Positions 46,260-62,300 of a stretch of DNA of 64,000 bases are shown piece after piece (within the stretch, counting starts at the first letter, position 1; each line of letters opens with the position of its first letter). The position numbers were made by a program, and so were the translations under genes. The notes under the pieces are model-generated. The model was not told the DNA's origin and did no database searches. It saw only the letters and a program-made list of their open reading frames with translations. Source of the DNA: Entophlyctis helioformis (taxonomy: Eukaryota; Chytridiomycota; Chytridiomycetes; Chytridiales; Chytriomycetaceae); assembly GCA_025526915.1 (NCBI GenBank), contig JAHLKH010000050.1, forward strand, positions 62,001-126,000, given 5' to 3'.

Positions 46260-47466
46260 ATGTCCGCGCCACCGCCGCCGTCAAGGCGAGTGTGCAGCCA
46301 AAGCGACGAGGGCCACGAGGCCCAGACGCTGCCGGCTCCGTCCCAGCGGCCATCACCAACTAACGTTGCATATCTGTGCCGCCTGTCTCTGCAGACCAGG
46401 CAAGAAAGACATCCAGGTCGTTCGTGCGCTGTACAGCTACACACCGCAGAATCCCGACGAGCTTGCGTTTGAAGAGGGCGATGTGCTCTAGTGAGTGCTG
46501 TGCATGCTCGTCTGATGGCCCGCCGCTCTGTGCTGCACACACTGCACAGACTGCTCACGCTGCTCACGCTGCTCACGCTGCACACACTGCACACACTGCA
46601 CACAGCGTGGTGAGCAAAGACGATGCCAACTGGTGGAAATGCCGCTCAGGCGACCGTGAGGGCATGGTGCCCAGCAACTACTGTCAGTTCAACGCCGGCG
46701 GGTGCTTTGCTCGCAGCACTGGCGGCTGAATCCCAGATGAGCTGACATGGCTGCCGCAATGTGTAGTGGGCGAGAACTCGGCCCAGATTGACAACCCCTT
46801 GCACGGTAGGTGCAGATCGGGCAGTGTGCATGCCGTGCTGCATCCGTCACAGACTCACAACTGGTGTTCTTGTGGTCGTCGACAGAGGCGGCCAAGCGCG
46901 GCAATCTGGCTTTTGTCATGGAGCTTCTTGCTGCCGGTGTCTCTGTGAATGGCAGGTCGATCGCTGGTCCGCTGCGTCCGGCTTGTGCTTGCTCACACAA
47001 CGATCCCGCCAGGTCTGGACAAGGCTGGCAACGCACCCCTGCATTGGGCGTGCCGTGGCGGCCATGCCGACGTTGTGCAGCAACTGCTGACCAAGTCGCC
47101 TGCACTGAATGTTCCTGTATGTGCACGCATGCGGCATGCAGATATCTGCGACGCGGCTGACTTTTTCGCCCTTTTCCAGAACAAGCTTGGTGATACGCCG
47201 CTACATCTGGCCGCATGGGGTACGACCTTTTGCATGGCTCATGCGTCGGATAGATCAAGCTGACATTTTCTGCACGGACAGGCGGCCATGCCACGGTTGT
47301 CGAGCTGCTCCTTGGACATCCAGACATCCGCATTGATATCAAGAACAAGGACGGCCAAACGCCACGCGATGTGTCCAAGACAGACGCCGTCGCTTCGCTG
47401 CTCATCAACTTTGCTGGCAGCTCTGCAGCAAACTACCTTGGAGGATCGGATGACGACGACGACTAG
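46260..47466 (+). CDS. OSTF1: OSTF1 homologue (SH3 plus ankyrin repeats)
   Basis: Starts MSAPPPPSR at 46260, then a probable GC-AG intron (donor AG|GCGAGT). An SH3 domain follows ([37 protein letters not shown]), then [65 protein letters not shown] and [15 protein letters not shown], ending in an acidic tail SDDDDD (stop 47464-47466). The order and wording match osteoclast-stimulating factor 1 along its whole length. It is a small cytosolic adaptor binding proline-rich partners. About seven exons; the SH3 is split by an intron carrying a CTGCTCACG repeat at 46550-46605. Confidence 0.9.
46540..46608 (+). repeat. Short tandem repeats in an OSTF1 intron
   Basis: Units 'ctgctcacg' (x3) and 'ctgcacaca' (x3), within the intron that splits the SH3 domain. 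Confidence 0.75.
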
Positions 47467-47553
47467 CGTCTTCCTGGTGACCTCCATCATCCACCGCCAC
47501 AAGGGCAACAAAGTCATCAATCCATACCATCTCCATTCCTTTATTTGTATCCT

Positions 47554-49888
47554 TACTTGTATGGCGGTCGTGTCTTGGACGACAGGCTTGTGATGCAGCG
47601 GATCTGCAGGTCGACCTTGTGCTGGAGTGCCTGGCACTCGTGGGGCTGCAGCCCAGACTGCGACCGGTCAGATAGCATTCGCGCAATGTCGTTTGTGATG
47701 TCGCGCAGGAGAGACAGGTTGCCGCCATGGACACCGACATGCGCGGCGACTCGGACTCGCTCGTGTACGGCATAGCGCTGGATGCACGCGAGAGTGGCGA
47801 TACTCGTGCTGCCGGCCCATCAGCAGCAGCGGAGGGCGAGATGGACACCGTGACGGGCGACGATCGATTGTGGATGTGATCACTGACAGCTGGGTGTGTG
47901 GGAGTGGCTGTTGCTGCACTGGTGGCAGATGTCGCAGGGCTGATTGTGTCGGCTGCTGCTGGCGATGAAGACGATGCAGGTGCTGCTGGATCGCCTGCTG
48001 TCGATGATGGCATGGCGAGCGCAATGGCGACACTGCTGCCGGGCGTGTTCTTGCGCGTTGGCGGCGGGGAAAGCGGGTTGGCTGGAACTGGCGTCTTCCC
48101 CCCATCGGCACCTGCAGATGTCGCAGTGGTCGTTGGCGCAGTGGGAACTGGCGTGATGCCTGTATCGCGTGGGTCGGGATTGGACGCAGATCGTGGCGAC
48201 GGCTCGTCAGGCCGGTGTTCAGTGTTTCTTGACGTCCCACGCAGCAGAGCTTCGACTATTTTTGAGTGTTCGCGAATGGCGCCTGGGAGTGCAATGCTGG
48301 GCTGCTGTTGCTGCTGGTCGGAAGCGTGTGCCGAGCCCATCAGATCCAGCACAGACTGCCTGGCTGTGACCGGAGGCCGTTTCCATGCTTCGGTTGTGCT
48401 TGCGATGCTTGCTGTCGAGCCGCGATGGGCAGACGAAGATGGATAGTCGCTAGTGTACGGCTTGTCATGGCGATCGCCGGCAATCGTGGATGCTGCAGAC
48501 GAGGGCAGATATCGAGACGCAGTGGATGCGTAGCGTGTGTAGGCGCTAGGCTGGCCAGCAGACGTCATTGCAGTAGGGTCTGTTGGCGGCACAGCAGTTG
48601 CTTCGCGCACAATGCCGGATGCGTAATGCTCGCGTGTTGGCGTTTCGCGCCTGGCACCGTAGTCGGACCATTCACGGGCATCTCCAGCCGAGGCTTGCCC
48701 ATTCATGGATTCGTACGACGGCATGTGGCGACGAACGCTTGCCGAGCTGTACGGGCGGGCCGACGACAGGTACTGGCTTGATCCGCCAGCTGCTGAGGAT
48801 GTTGGCTGGTACACGCTTGCGCCATAGCCACTCGGTGTTGCAGCCGCCGATCCTGCCACCGAAGCAGCACCTGAGCCGCCTCCGCCAGAGATGTACATCT
48901 GGCGATGGATGCTTTCGGCCAGACTGGTATGGCTGGCGACCGACGAAGTGGATGGACGGCGGTACCCATACTCTGAGCCGCGATCGCTTGGCGCATAGGC
49001 TGACGCCGACGAATGCAGCGGCGGCTGCGGCTGCGGCGGCTGGCCGCGAACGGAGCTCTGGTAGTTCTGACTCTGGCTGCTGGTGTATGGGCTTTGGTAC
49101 GGCGAGCGGGCGTACATCTGCGTCGGCGTTGCAGGCGGCTGTGGATGGTACGCCGGCTGCTGCTGGTACTCGTATGGCGAGGCAGGCGGCAAGTCGCGGC
49201 CGCCCCCATACACGGACGACGTGGTTGATCCGCTGAAGCTGGGACGATGCTGCAGCTGGTGCTGGTAGTCGTCGTAGCCGCTGCCGCGATGATCCAAGTG
49301 CCGCGACTCGAACGAGGTCATGGGTCGCGGTGCTGCGTAGCTGGATCTCGAGTATGGCCGGCTGTAGCCAGCAGGGTCGCCTCCCGACAGCGACATGGAC
49401 GAAGACGCAGCGGACAGCGACGGCGGCTGGCCCATGGCGATTGCCGTCTGGTGGTGGCCGGCGCCGGTCGAGCCAGACAGCGAGCTGATCGAGGGGCCAC
49501 GACGGACTTGGCGCAGATGGTCGTACGGCATCTGCTCGCCATGCACAGAGTGCGGGGCCGGAGATGCAATGCCTTGTGGCGGCTGGCCGTATGCAGACAG
49601 CGGCGACGGCTCTGGCTGCTGCTGGTGGTGGTAGTGCGACGAGTACGACAGTCTCGACGACGACGTCGAGGACGTTGGCGGCGGCTGCGGCGGCGGCGCA
49701 TGGCTTGGCTCTTGCCACGAAGGAACGCCTCCAGCAGACGATGGCTGATAGTGGTGCGGCTGCGGCCCGTGCTGTGGCTGCTGGGGCATGCCGCCATACA
49801 CAGAGCTCGTGTCTCGGATGCCCATCTGGCTGCGTGAGCCAGTGCGCAGAAGACGCTGTGCCTGGAGGTCACGCTCGCTGGAGCGCAT
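47554..49888 (-). CDS. Long intrinsically disordered Ser/Pro/Gln/Tyr-rich protein
   Basis: Starts MRSSERDLQAQRLLRTGS at 49888 and runs ~730 residues of low-complexity sequence rich in S, P, Q, Y, H and T (SSVYGGMPQQPQHGPQPH, YSRPYSRSSYAAPRPM) without intron signals. Short blocks such as SVLDLMGSAHASD may be ordered. Near 47715-47735 the coding sense shifts frame into an amphipathic helix, NLSLLRDITNDIARMLS, followed by ECQALQHKVDLQIRCI and KTRPPYK, stop 47554-47556; one extra base would join them. AATAAA lies about 10 nt beyond the stop. A scaffold or condensate-forming role is possible; family unknown. Confidence 0.6.
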
Positions 49889-50265
49889 CTGCTTGTCGAG
49901 ATGTGTGGTCGGTGGGGGTTTTGTGCGCGTCGCCGTATTTGGGGCGATGGAAGGATGACGTCAGCGGCCGGCAGAGTCGCAAAGACAACCCGCAGGCAGG
50001 CAGGCAGGCAGGCAGCCTGGCCAAGGGGCGAGGGGCAGGGGGAAGGGGGCATGCAGCAGACTGACCAGCGAGATCGCATTCATTGCATACGTTTGAAAAG
50101 AAGAAACAGCAAGGGATTGCCCAACATCGCGAATGACCCTCCAACACCCACATCCCGCCACGCGTCTACAGAACCACCGAAACGACAAGCAACTCTTGCC
50201 CCACCGCCAAACCCACCCATGCCAGCAACACGGCCGTCTCCAGGCCGAGCAATCTTGGCCGGTGC
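49889..50265. other. Intergenic stretch with a (GGCA)n run
   Basis: About 380 bp between the disordered-protein gene and the kinase stop. Contains (ggca)6 at 49991-50014 and an otherwise unremarkable sequence. No gene seen. Confidence 0.6.
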
Positions 50266-53118
<2,853 letters not shown>

Positions 53119-53517
53119 TCCAGTCGTCCTTTATGCTGGTTCTATTGCTGCGTCTGGTGCTGGTGCAGTGTGCCGATTGCAGATGGCGAGACAGAAACGA
53201 GGCGAGGAACCTGTGCTGTGCAGCTGTTCGCGGTCGAGAGAACGTTTGGAGGAAAGTGCAGCTTTGGGCAAATTGTTTGGCCAGTGGCTTCCCGTGTCTG
53301 TCCTGCAGGCGTGGATGTCCAAGCTCGCCCGCACGGGCCGCTCATCCGGGCGTGGATCTGCGCAGTGCTGTGCCGCGCCAAGTGTGCAAGGCGTGCTGCG
53401 ATGCCATGCGCCGGCGGGGACTCGGCTCTTATCCAGCGCGACACGCTACGTGGCATTCACATGCGCGGCATTTCGATCTCTGGCCAACACTCGCCAACCG
53501 ACCGCACCGTCCGCGCC
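53119..53517. promoter_or_regulatory. Divergent intergenic region between the MARK kinase and DDHD genes
   Basis: About 400 bp, no gene seen. No clear TATA box or repeat. It must hold the 5' leaders and promoters of both genes. Confidence 0.5.
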
Positions 53518-56500
53518 ATGGCCGACTCGGTGCCCGACGTCGCTCCAAGGTGCGGGCGGTCTCTGTCTCTTCTGCCTCTGCCCATCTGCCCGTTCCCGTG
53601 TGCCTCTGTCCGTCTGCATCTCTGTGCCCTCCCAGCTTGCACCCTGCGCGGGATTGAATGCCAAGACGTGCATGCCGCCTGTGCATGCCGCAGCACACAC
53701 GCCCCGTTCATGCAGCCAACGCTGGTGACTGCGGCTGACTCGACGCATGCTTTCCTGCCGGGCTGGCCTGTCGCTCGGCGTGCGTGCGACACTTGCACCT
53801 GCGTCGCTGCCTTGCTGTGCCTGCAACCACCATCTTGCGACCCTTTCGCCTGGGCCGCCGCCACCACCACAACAACAACCACCACGGCACAGGTGGTTTC
53901 GGTCCACAGACTTTCCCAAGAGAGATGCGACGCCGTACAAGTTCATCCCCCAGAACCAACCGGCACCAACTCACAAGCCGCCAACCCAGTGGTATGCTGC
54001 CCAGCGTGCATGCATCATGCCCACAGACCGCCACCCTGACAACTGACACGCCGCCCTCTGGATGGCGTGACAGGGTGCCGTTCTCCAAACGCGACTCGGC
54101 CGCAATCGAGACGGTTCACACAAAGATCCCCCGCGTCTCGCAGACAACGGGTCTGGCCAGCGTCAAGGTGGGCACGTCGCCAAGCCGTGGCCCAGACCTG
54201 CTCCTTGATCGTGGCTCGTCCAACCCAGACTTTCGCATCATTGGTGGGGAGGACAACCTCTATGAGATTGACGTTGAGAACAAGGAAGTCTATCCATGTG
54301 CGTCCATGCCCGCCGTCCACTGATGGCGTGCCGACATCTGACCGTTGTTGTATCCTGTGCGTCTGTTGCTCAGTGTACTGGGATGGTCCCACATACGACA
54401 TCCGTCGCGGTACTTGGTTTGCACAAACTGGCAGCGGCGGCACCTTCCAGCCGTGCGACGAGAACCTTTCACGGCAGATCGAAGACGGATATCGGTGGGT
54501 GCACGCTCGCCATGACCGTCCACACTTTTGGTCCATATCACATACTTTGTTGCTCACACGCCTTGCTGTCCTGGCACTCGCAGCAAGTTCACGCCTTGGC
54601 AGTCTGTGCGTCTCTCAACAACACAGCCTTCGATTCCAACATCGCTCTCGTCAGCAGCCGAACAGGAGTCAACTGCGCCTGCAGTCAGACCCGAGGCTGT
54701 GAGTCTTGGACGCGGACCTATTCCTCTAATCCTGACTTACATGTTTGGCTTCCAGAGATGGGCTTTGTTTGGGCCATACATGAACCAGTATGTCGTGTAT
54801 GCCGGGCCAGCCACGGCCTGGCTGCAGTCGGACATGCTCTCGAGCAAGTTTACGCGCACTCTGATGAACAGCTCGGGCGTCAAGCTTGTTCGCGGCTGGG
54901 ATGAGGTTGTGAAGCTTGACTCGCGTGCGCGTACCACGGCTCGCCAGCAAAGGCAGGAGAGCACGCCTACGGCACCCACCTCTGACGCCGACAAGCCGCC
55001 AGCCCGTGATCAGTCGCCTACGAAAACTGGATCCCGCAGCGCATCTGTCGCGCCATCTACGGGAGACCCTGCCACAGCAGCAGCCGCTGCCAACCCTGCA
55101 ATGCAGGATGAAGACGTTGACCCAGACCGCCAAATCGACCATCTCATCCTTGTCATCCACGGGTGCGTCGAGTCCTTGCTTCTTGTACCATTCCCGACTC
55201 GCAGGCATCGCCTTCTGATTCGTGCCATGCTTTCAGGATTGGCCAGAAGCTCAGTGAGCGCGTCGATGCTGTCAACTTTCCGCAAGGTCCGTTTCGTTGA
55301 TGCATCAGAGGTTGGATTGTTGTATGCTGACCAAGCATTGCCCTTTGCAGACTGCAATGTGCTGAGAAAGACCATCAAGGATGCTGCAGAGCATATCCAT
55401 GAGCGCGCTCTGCCATCCAAGGGCCAGGAATCTGTCACGGTGCCGAAACGCGGCGGTGTGCAAGTGCTGCCCATTCAGTGGCGTCAAAAAGTTCAGTTTG
55501 GCATCCATTCACGCGGCGAGCCTACGAATGATGATGACGAAGAGGACGTTGTGCTGGACGACATCTTGCCAGAGGGCATTCCCGGCATCCGAATGCTGGT
55601 CTCGGATGTTATCCTCGACGGTGAGTTGGCTCTGCCAGCCTGGCTTCTCATGCCGACTTGACACTTACCCTGTACACGCCAGTGCTTCTGTACCTCACGC
55701 CACGTTACCGTCAGGAAATGATCAAGCACGTGACGCTCGAACTGAACCGCGTTTATGCACTGTACAAGGAGCGCAACCCGAACTTCCAGGGCCAAGTATC
55801 CATCTATGGCCACTCTCTCGGCAGCATCCTTGCGTACGACATTCTCAGCCACCAGCACATTGCCAAGTCACTGCAGCCAGACCAGCCGCCGACCCCGCGT
55901 GCTCCAGAAGTTGACATCACCGACATTCTGGCCGCGTCGCTCCAAAACGGCCGTGTCTCTGGACTGATGGAGACAGTAGACAACCTCTCCTATTTGCCAC
56001 TCGACTTTCACGTCAATGCGTTATTCGGTATGCCGTCCATTGCATGCGCTTTGGTTTGTGCATGACCACTGACCTGGCTCACTCTCGTTGCAGCTGTTGG
56101 ATCTCCAGTCGCGCTTTTCCTGCTTCTTCGTGGCATGAAGATCAGATCCATTGCAAACGAAGCTGCAGCCGATAACCCGCGCTACTCTCGTCCCGATGTC
56201 AAGTCTCTGTACAACATCTTCCATCCATTCGACCCTGTTGCGCATCGCTTTGAGCCGCTTGTGCTGCGATCACTGGCGCAGTTAAAGCCAATGCAGGTGC
56301 CGTACACAAAGGGTGGTCTCACGGTAAGGCGTGCATATCCGATGACCTGGGCCAGCTGATGACAGAGAATCCGCTCGCCACTGATCCAGTCTCGATTGTA
56401 GAAAACCATTACTGGCATCCAAGATATCGGATCGGATATTGTTGAGCGTGGCCGCAGCATCTTTCAAACCGTACGCTGGGGATTGTTCACGGGCCTTACT

Positions 56501-57094
56501 TCCACAGCCGAGATGGTCAACCAGGCTGGCCGAGTTATTGGCTTGGCGGGCCAGGCTGCTGCTCCGGGTCCAACGGCGAGCACACCACAAGACTCACAGA
56601 AACAGGCATCGCCGCCGCTTGCACAGCTGAGTCTTGCGCAGTCTCTGTCGACTCCAACGAGAATGCCATCGCTCCATGACGTCAACAAGACGACAAGCTC
56701 GGTCGTTTCCGACGATCTCGCGTCTTCGCCGAGCCAGACCGCCATGGGAAGCAACAAGTCTCTTGAGCACCGCACATCCGCAACCGACATCAAGGCATCA
56801 ACAGGCGACGACGTATCTCTGCAAGATCGCATCGCCAAGGCCACAAGGGCCGCCGAGCAGAACGTGGATCTGCTTGGTCTCAACCCAAACGGCCGCGTAG
56901 ACTTTGCCATCCAAGAGAGCGTGCTAGAGAACCCGTACCTGTCATCGCTAGGCGTGCACATGAGCTACTGGGCCGACAGCGACTGCGCCATGTTTGTGCT
57001 CAAGGAGCTGTACGGCATTCCCAACTTTCCTGCATCCCGCGGCCACCGTCGAAACCCGTCCACAGCCGAGGTTCCAGTTACGCCTGTCGCGTAA
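53518..57094 (+). CDS. DDHD-domain phospholipase (PA-preferring PLA1 family)
   Basis: A probable first exon MADSVPDVAPR (53518) is followed by PYKFIPQNQPAPTHKPPTQW, a WWE-like region (YWDGPTYDIRRGTWFAQ), KFTPWQSVRL, RWALFGPYMNQYVVYAGP, and the lipase core: LILVIHG/IGQKLSERVDAVNFP, VLPIQWRQKVQFGI, GIRMLVSDVILDVLLYLTP, SIYGHSLGSILAYD (nucleophile in GHSLGS). The DDHD part has FFAVGSPVALFLLLRGMKI-like AVGSPVALFLLLRG, LYNIFHPFDPVAHRFEPLV and HMSYWADSDCAMFVLKELYG. The enzyme cleaves the sn-1 chain of phosphatidic acid and related lipids on ER/Golgi membranes. The phase from exon 1 to exon 2 does not fit cleanly, so the first exon may differ. Stop at 57092-57094. Confidence 0.88.
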
Positions 57095-57334
57095 CCCTCA
57101 CATATTGAATGAAGCCTTCGTTTTTATGGATCTGGCAGTCTGCGTATGTGCCATCTCTTATCTCCTGCCCAACAGCACGCTGTTTGTGTGCCCAGAGTCC
57201 ACCAAGTCAGCCACACTGTGCACCATGGCATGCCGTGTCGGTGCATGTTCCACATTCTCATGTGTTGTAATGGCGTTTGTTGGACGATCGCGTCGAGTGG
57301 ATCTTGTCCCCAAAGCGAGCAAGCGGCTGTGACG

Positions 57335-58629
57335 ATGACGACGCAGCGACAGACGGCAGGCAACGCAGACGCAGAAGCAGCAACAGCAAGTGACGAGCAG
57401 GTCGTTGGAGAGAGTGGCAGCCAGACAGTCGAGCCAGGACAGCCAGCAGCAACGACACCACAGCCAGGTGTGCCTCGCTATGTGGTGCCGCCAGCGACCG
57501 GCGACCTTGCTTTCGGCAGCAGCCACTGGGACGGCAAGCCCGCCGAGATCCACGCCATGATCCTCAAGCACGCCGGCCCGCTCACTCGCTTCCTGTGTGG
57601 ACTGCTCGGCGACACGGCGACACTCGACGAAGCGACCAAGTTGGAGCTGTGGACCGATGCGTTCAAGATGGACTGGCAGGGCGATCTGGCGCTGCTGCCT
57701 GACGCCGACCTGACGGCCGACAACGGACTGCTCCTCGCACACTCTCGCTCCATGTACGACCGTCTGTGCAAGCGCTTTCCTGACAACACTGAGCCCTCCT
57801 GTGCGAGACACGACGGAGGCAGCAACAACTACGACGGCCCGTTTGGTACATCTTACGGGAACGACCGCCGGCTGATTCTCATCCCCATGCGGCACTGCTG
57901 GTTCGATCTGATCGACTTTACGTATCCGATCACGCTCGCTCGTATGGCCATCCGCTTTGGCTGCCTTGATCTGCTCAAGCATCTCGACAACGAGTACGGC
58001 ACTCTCCAGCACTGGATGGTCGAGAAAGATGTGGCAAGCGCGTACTGGCACAGTGCAGTGGATCAGGCTGCGCGCTTTGGACATCTCGATGTTGTGCAGT
58101 TCCTGTTTGAGGCGGGTGTGACAGGATGCACGACTGCTGCGATGGACTACGCGGCCAAAAACGGCCATCTTCATGTTGTCATCTGGCTCCATAAGAACAG
58201 GACGGCAGGATGTACATACTGGGCGATGGACGGCGCAGCTGGCAACGGCCACCTGGATGTCATCATCTGGCTGCATGCCAACAGAACGGAAGGATGCACA
58301 GATCAGGCGATTGGCTGGGCGGCTATGAATGGCCACCTGGATGTCGTGCAGTGGCTCCATGCCAACAGGATGGAAGGACGCACAAAGCGAGCGATGGACT
58401 CGGCGATTCGAAACGGCAACCTGGATGTCATCAAGTGGCTCCATGAGACCCGCGGTGAAGAGTGCACGTCCGAAGCACTCGACGCCGCCATCAGGAGGGA
58501 CACATGGACGTTGTCATGTACATGTACTCGAAGGGCAGCCGCGCATCAAACGACGCCATTGAGCGTGCAGCCAGAACGGGCAACATGGAGCTGCTGCAGT
58601 ACTTGGAGGATTTCGGATATGCCAGATAA
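57335..58629 (+). CDS. Ankyrin-repeat protein of the expanded chytrid/oomycete type
   Basis: Starts MTTQRQTAGNADAEA at 57335, intronless. The N-terminal ~100 residues are disordered, followed by a conserved-looking domain (MILKHAGPLTRFLCGLLGD). From about residue 240 there are six to seven divergent ankyrin repeats of the NGHLDVVQWLHANR type, each with C/T-rich loops (EGCTDQAIGWAA). The frame breaks at GGG 58497-58499; one more G restores IRRGHMDVVMYMYSKGS through YLEDFGYAR and the TAA at 58627-58629. Such arrays are abundant in chytrids and also in giant viruses; binding partners are unknown. Confidence 0.8.
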
Positions 58630-59011
58630 ACTGATGTATTCTGCCACATGGCGAACGCCGCTTTGCCAAAGTTCATTCCAAGACGATTCCCAGTCCCCAA
58701 GACACTAGATGCCATACCCTTTCGAGCTTTAGGCCGTGCGTAGATCCCTCAGTTATGTCATCCCCCTGGTCCGGCACGTCCATGGTGATGTATCCATAAA
58801 GTACGCTGGAACACACCATGGGCAGCCTGAAGAAATGCGCACATTCGCGAGGCGAGTGGACGCACGTCTATCTGGAGAGTGCCTGAGCGTGGCATAAGCA
58901 GCGACAGACGGGCAAAAAGAGGCTGGCTGTGCCGTGCGACGTGGACGCATGCGGCCAGAACACATTTGACCAGAGCAGCAAAACAGTTGCCGCCAAGGGC
59001 AAAAGATAAGC
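58630..59011. other. Non-coding stretch before tRNA-Ser
   Basis: No gene seen on either strand. Codon pattern and base composition change from the flanking coding regions; slightly AT-richer. Confidence 0.5.
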
Positions 59012-59092
59012 GTCAAGAGCAGGATTTGAACCTACGCCTCCAGAGGAGACTGCATTTCGAGTGCAGCGCCTTAACCACTCGGCCATCTTGAC
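59012..59092 (-). tRNA. tRNA-Ser (anticodon CGA)
   Basis: The minus strand folds as a class II tRNA: acceptor stem GTCAAGA/TCTTGAC (59092-59086 and 59019-59013), D-arm with GCCGAGTGGTTAAGGC, anticodon loop CTCGAAA between TGCA/TGCA stems (anticodon CGA, reading UCG), a variable arm of serine type (CTCCTCTGGAG), and T-loop GGTTCAAATCC. No intron, no encoded CCA. Discriminator G, as usual for serine tRNAs. Confidence 0.93.
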
Positions 59093-59166
59093 TTGCTTGT
59101 CAAGTCTCTCGCCCTGATGCTACATATTCATTGTATCGTAGTTGTCTCAGATGCTTGACCAACACA

Positions 59167-59196
59167 GCTGCACACGGCTGCACACGGCTGCACACT
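59167..59196 (+). repeat. GCTGCACACG tandem repeat
   Basis: Three copies of a 10-bp unit in the gap between the tRNA and the 3' end of the last gene. Confidence 0.75.
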
Positions 59197-59366
59197 GACG
59201 TATCTGCTCGTGCAGCGTCACTCAACAACCCTTGAAGCAGCGTGGCATACACAGCAGGCAGAGTGGACACCCCTATACAAGCGCATCGCAGGATCCATCT
59301 CCACAGCTCAACACCAACTCAGACTCTCATCACTCACGCAAGAATCTTCATTAGAAAGAGCTAAAA

Positions 59367-62300
59367 TCAGCTACCACCAACGCCACTACCGCCGCCGCCA
59401 CGCTTGAGTTTGTGCACATAGGTCGCCTTGTCATCCGGCTCCGTCTCTGTGTCGCCTGACCCTATCGCGTCATCGTGTCAGTCACAGACCGCCAATCACA
59501 GCCAGATAGGCAGTGAGGCAAGCCACTCACCAGCCAGTGTCGCGAGGGGAGGCAAGACGGCGCGCGGCTCGCCAACGACACACACACGGCCATCCACGAC
59601 CACGTCCAGAGCACAGAGCCGCGTGTCCGCATCGGTGTAAACGAGGCTGCCGGCTGGTGCGGCGGCTTCAAACACCTGGCCCAGCCGCTGCACAATGATC
59701 TCGCGCGTGGCAGCCGTCCACTCGATGAGCTGCACGTCCAGGTCCGTGATGCGCAGACCCACGCCTCCGTCGCTGCCGCCAACGACAACCGTCTTGACCC
59801 ACTTGACCGTCTTGGGCGACACGGCGGCCATGGTGGCATACAGCGACACGACCACGCGCGAGTCCTGCAGCGCCTCCTTCTCCGCCATCGTCGCCACGCG
59901 CCGCTCGAGGCTCGGGTACGCGTCCAGCAGCGCGCGGCCCGACTTGAGCCCCAGGAACAGCGCAAACTGGAGGTCGATAATGTACAGCGGCGGCGGCGGG
60001 CGGTGGTGGTGCTGGTGGGGAGGTGGCGCTGCAGCGTGTGCATCAGATGCCGGCCGCGACTCGATGACGTACAGCGGCAGGCAGTGCGGCGTGTACAGTG
60101 CAGCCACGGCAGCCACGCGCTCAGGATCAAGCGGCGGCAATGGCGGCGGACCCTTTGCCGCTTGGGCCTCGGCATCAGCGTCGGCTTTGGCTTGGGCATC
60201 AGCATCCATGTCTGTGGATGGCACTCCCGGTGCCGCCTGCGTGCCGTGGACATTTACACTACCACTCATGTCGCCCACCGACCCACTTGACCCGCGACGC
60301 TGCCCGCCGTCGGTATCCATGCTAGCCGCCGTCCGCGGGCCGTCACGCTGGGCATCACGGTCGACGCCTGTCGCTGGCGCATGGCCCTGCTCGGCAGCCA
60401 CAGCACCACCGCCCAGCCCGCCAGCATCCTCCTGTACGCTGGTCTCAGCCGAGTCGTCCATGGCACCGGTGCCAGTCGCGTCGGCGTGCTGGTATCCCGA
60501 GATGCCCAGCCACGACTTTTTCTTCTTTTTCGGCTTCGGTTGCTGCTGCTGTGGTTGCTGTGTCTGCTGTTGTGGTTGTGTGGCTGCTCCACCGGCCGCC
60601 AAAGACACCGATGCAGCACCACCAGATGATCCAAGCGACGCAAGAGTCTTGGCAGCAGCGGCCGTCACCACCACCACGCCTTTGTTTCCACTGCTCTTGC
60701 GTTGGTCGATGCTTACTGTACCCGCACTCGGACCAGGAGCGGTAACAGGAGCCGTGGCAGACACTGCAGGCGGGACAGGCGGGGCAGAAGCCGTGGGTTG
60801 GACGGGCGACAGAGGCTGTGCAGATGGCCGCGTGGTTGAAGCAGTTGCAGCACCTTTGCCACTCTCCGTAGCGCCATCCTCGCCATCGCCAAACAGCAGA
60901 GACGCGAGGGAATCTCCAACAGTCGACGACTGGCGCGACATGGACGGCGGTGTTGCTGTTCCTGGCTGTTGCGATGGCTGCTGTGGCTGCTGCTGTTGGC
61001 TCTCGGTGGCTGGTGTAGAGTGCGTCGCGGGCATGCTCGCATCTTCCAGATCGTTGTCGTCCATGCCGGCATGCTGGTACCCGCTCACCACATGCCGCTT
61101 CTTCTTTTTGGGCTTGCGTTCGGCAGACGGCAGGTTGAGCCGCGCAGCCGATGCAGCCGATGCCGACGATGCTGATGCGGTTGCCGACGGCGTCATGGAT
61201 GCCGCTTTGGCCGCCACATCCGACAACCGGCGTTGCTGCTGTTGTTGTTGTGAAGACGCTGACATGGCACGGTACTCGGACAGACTCGTGCTGCTAGTCC
61301 CGCTGAGTCGACGCATCGGGTCTCCTCCAGATCCCGCATTGGCACCTGCAGCGGTCGCAGAGGCAGGCGTCGTGTCGGCCCTTTGGCGCTTGTCACGCGT
61401 CGCGTCAGAGCCACCCACGTCGTCTGCATTGACCTTGCGCTTGGTAGGCACAGCAGGCCGTCCGTCCGAGCCGCTCGCAGACACTGCAGCGACACCGGGC
61501 AGCATGGCGTTCGACTCCCGCCTGTCCTTGTTCGACGCTGATGCTGCTGCTGATGCTGCCGATGCTGATGCCGATGCTGATGCCGATGATGCCAAAGGCG
61601 TTGATGCAGCGGCAGTCGGCCGATCTCTCTCCTGTTCCTTGTCTTTGAGAGGCAGTCCTGACTGCCCGCTCGACAGCTTGGGTCGCTTAGCCTGCGGCAG
61701 ATCAAGCTTTGGAGCAGACGCAGATGCAGATGCAGATCCAGATGCACCCACTGCACCAGCCGTAGGCCGTTTTGTAGAGCTGTTGCGGCTACCCGACTCG
61801 TCCTTGACACGTGTACTCGCAGAGGGATCACGACTCGTGCCATGGCTTGCATCGCGCTCCTGCTTGAGTGACGGCTGCCGATGGCTGCCAGCGTCTGGCG
61901 ACCTCGACTTGGTATGCGGTCGCTGCTGCGCAGGTTTCCGCTGCGGTGGCTGGTCAGGATGCCTGTCACGAGCAGGAGCAGCAGCAGCATCTTCCGACGG
62001 CATCCGTCGTCCCCGGCGCTCGCTCGCCGAATCCTCGTCATGCACACGCGGCGCGGACGCCTCATGGTACGTTTTCGGTGCCCGACGCGGCGGCTTGTCC
62101 TGCCCACCACTGCCCTGCAGATGATCATCATCATCGTCGTCGTCGTTGTCTGCACTGTCGTCGTGTGACGACGGTCGGCGTTGTCCCGTCGCGCTGCCGT
62201 CGTCTTTGGGTTTCCGAGAGCGGCCAGACGTGCTGCGGCGTCTGCTGTCCTTGGTCTGCAGTTTCCCGCTTCCGCTTCCACTTCCGCTTCCACTGGCCCC

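Noticed and set aside
57335..58629. Viral origin of the ankyrin protein
   Set aside because: The repeat type also occurs in giant viruses, but chytrid genomes carry large families of it and no viral gene is adjacent.
58868..59091. Short open frames overlapping the tRNA
   Set aside because: They run through a complete tRNA-Ser fold and show no coding bias.
59695..62124. 809-codon plus-strand open frame
   Set aside because: Antisense shadow of the large ankyrin protein's low-complexity region; Ser/Cys/Asp-rich with no motif.
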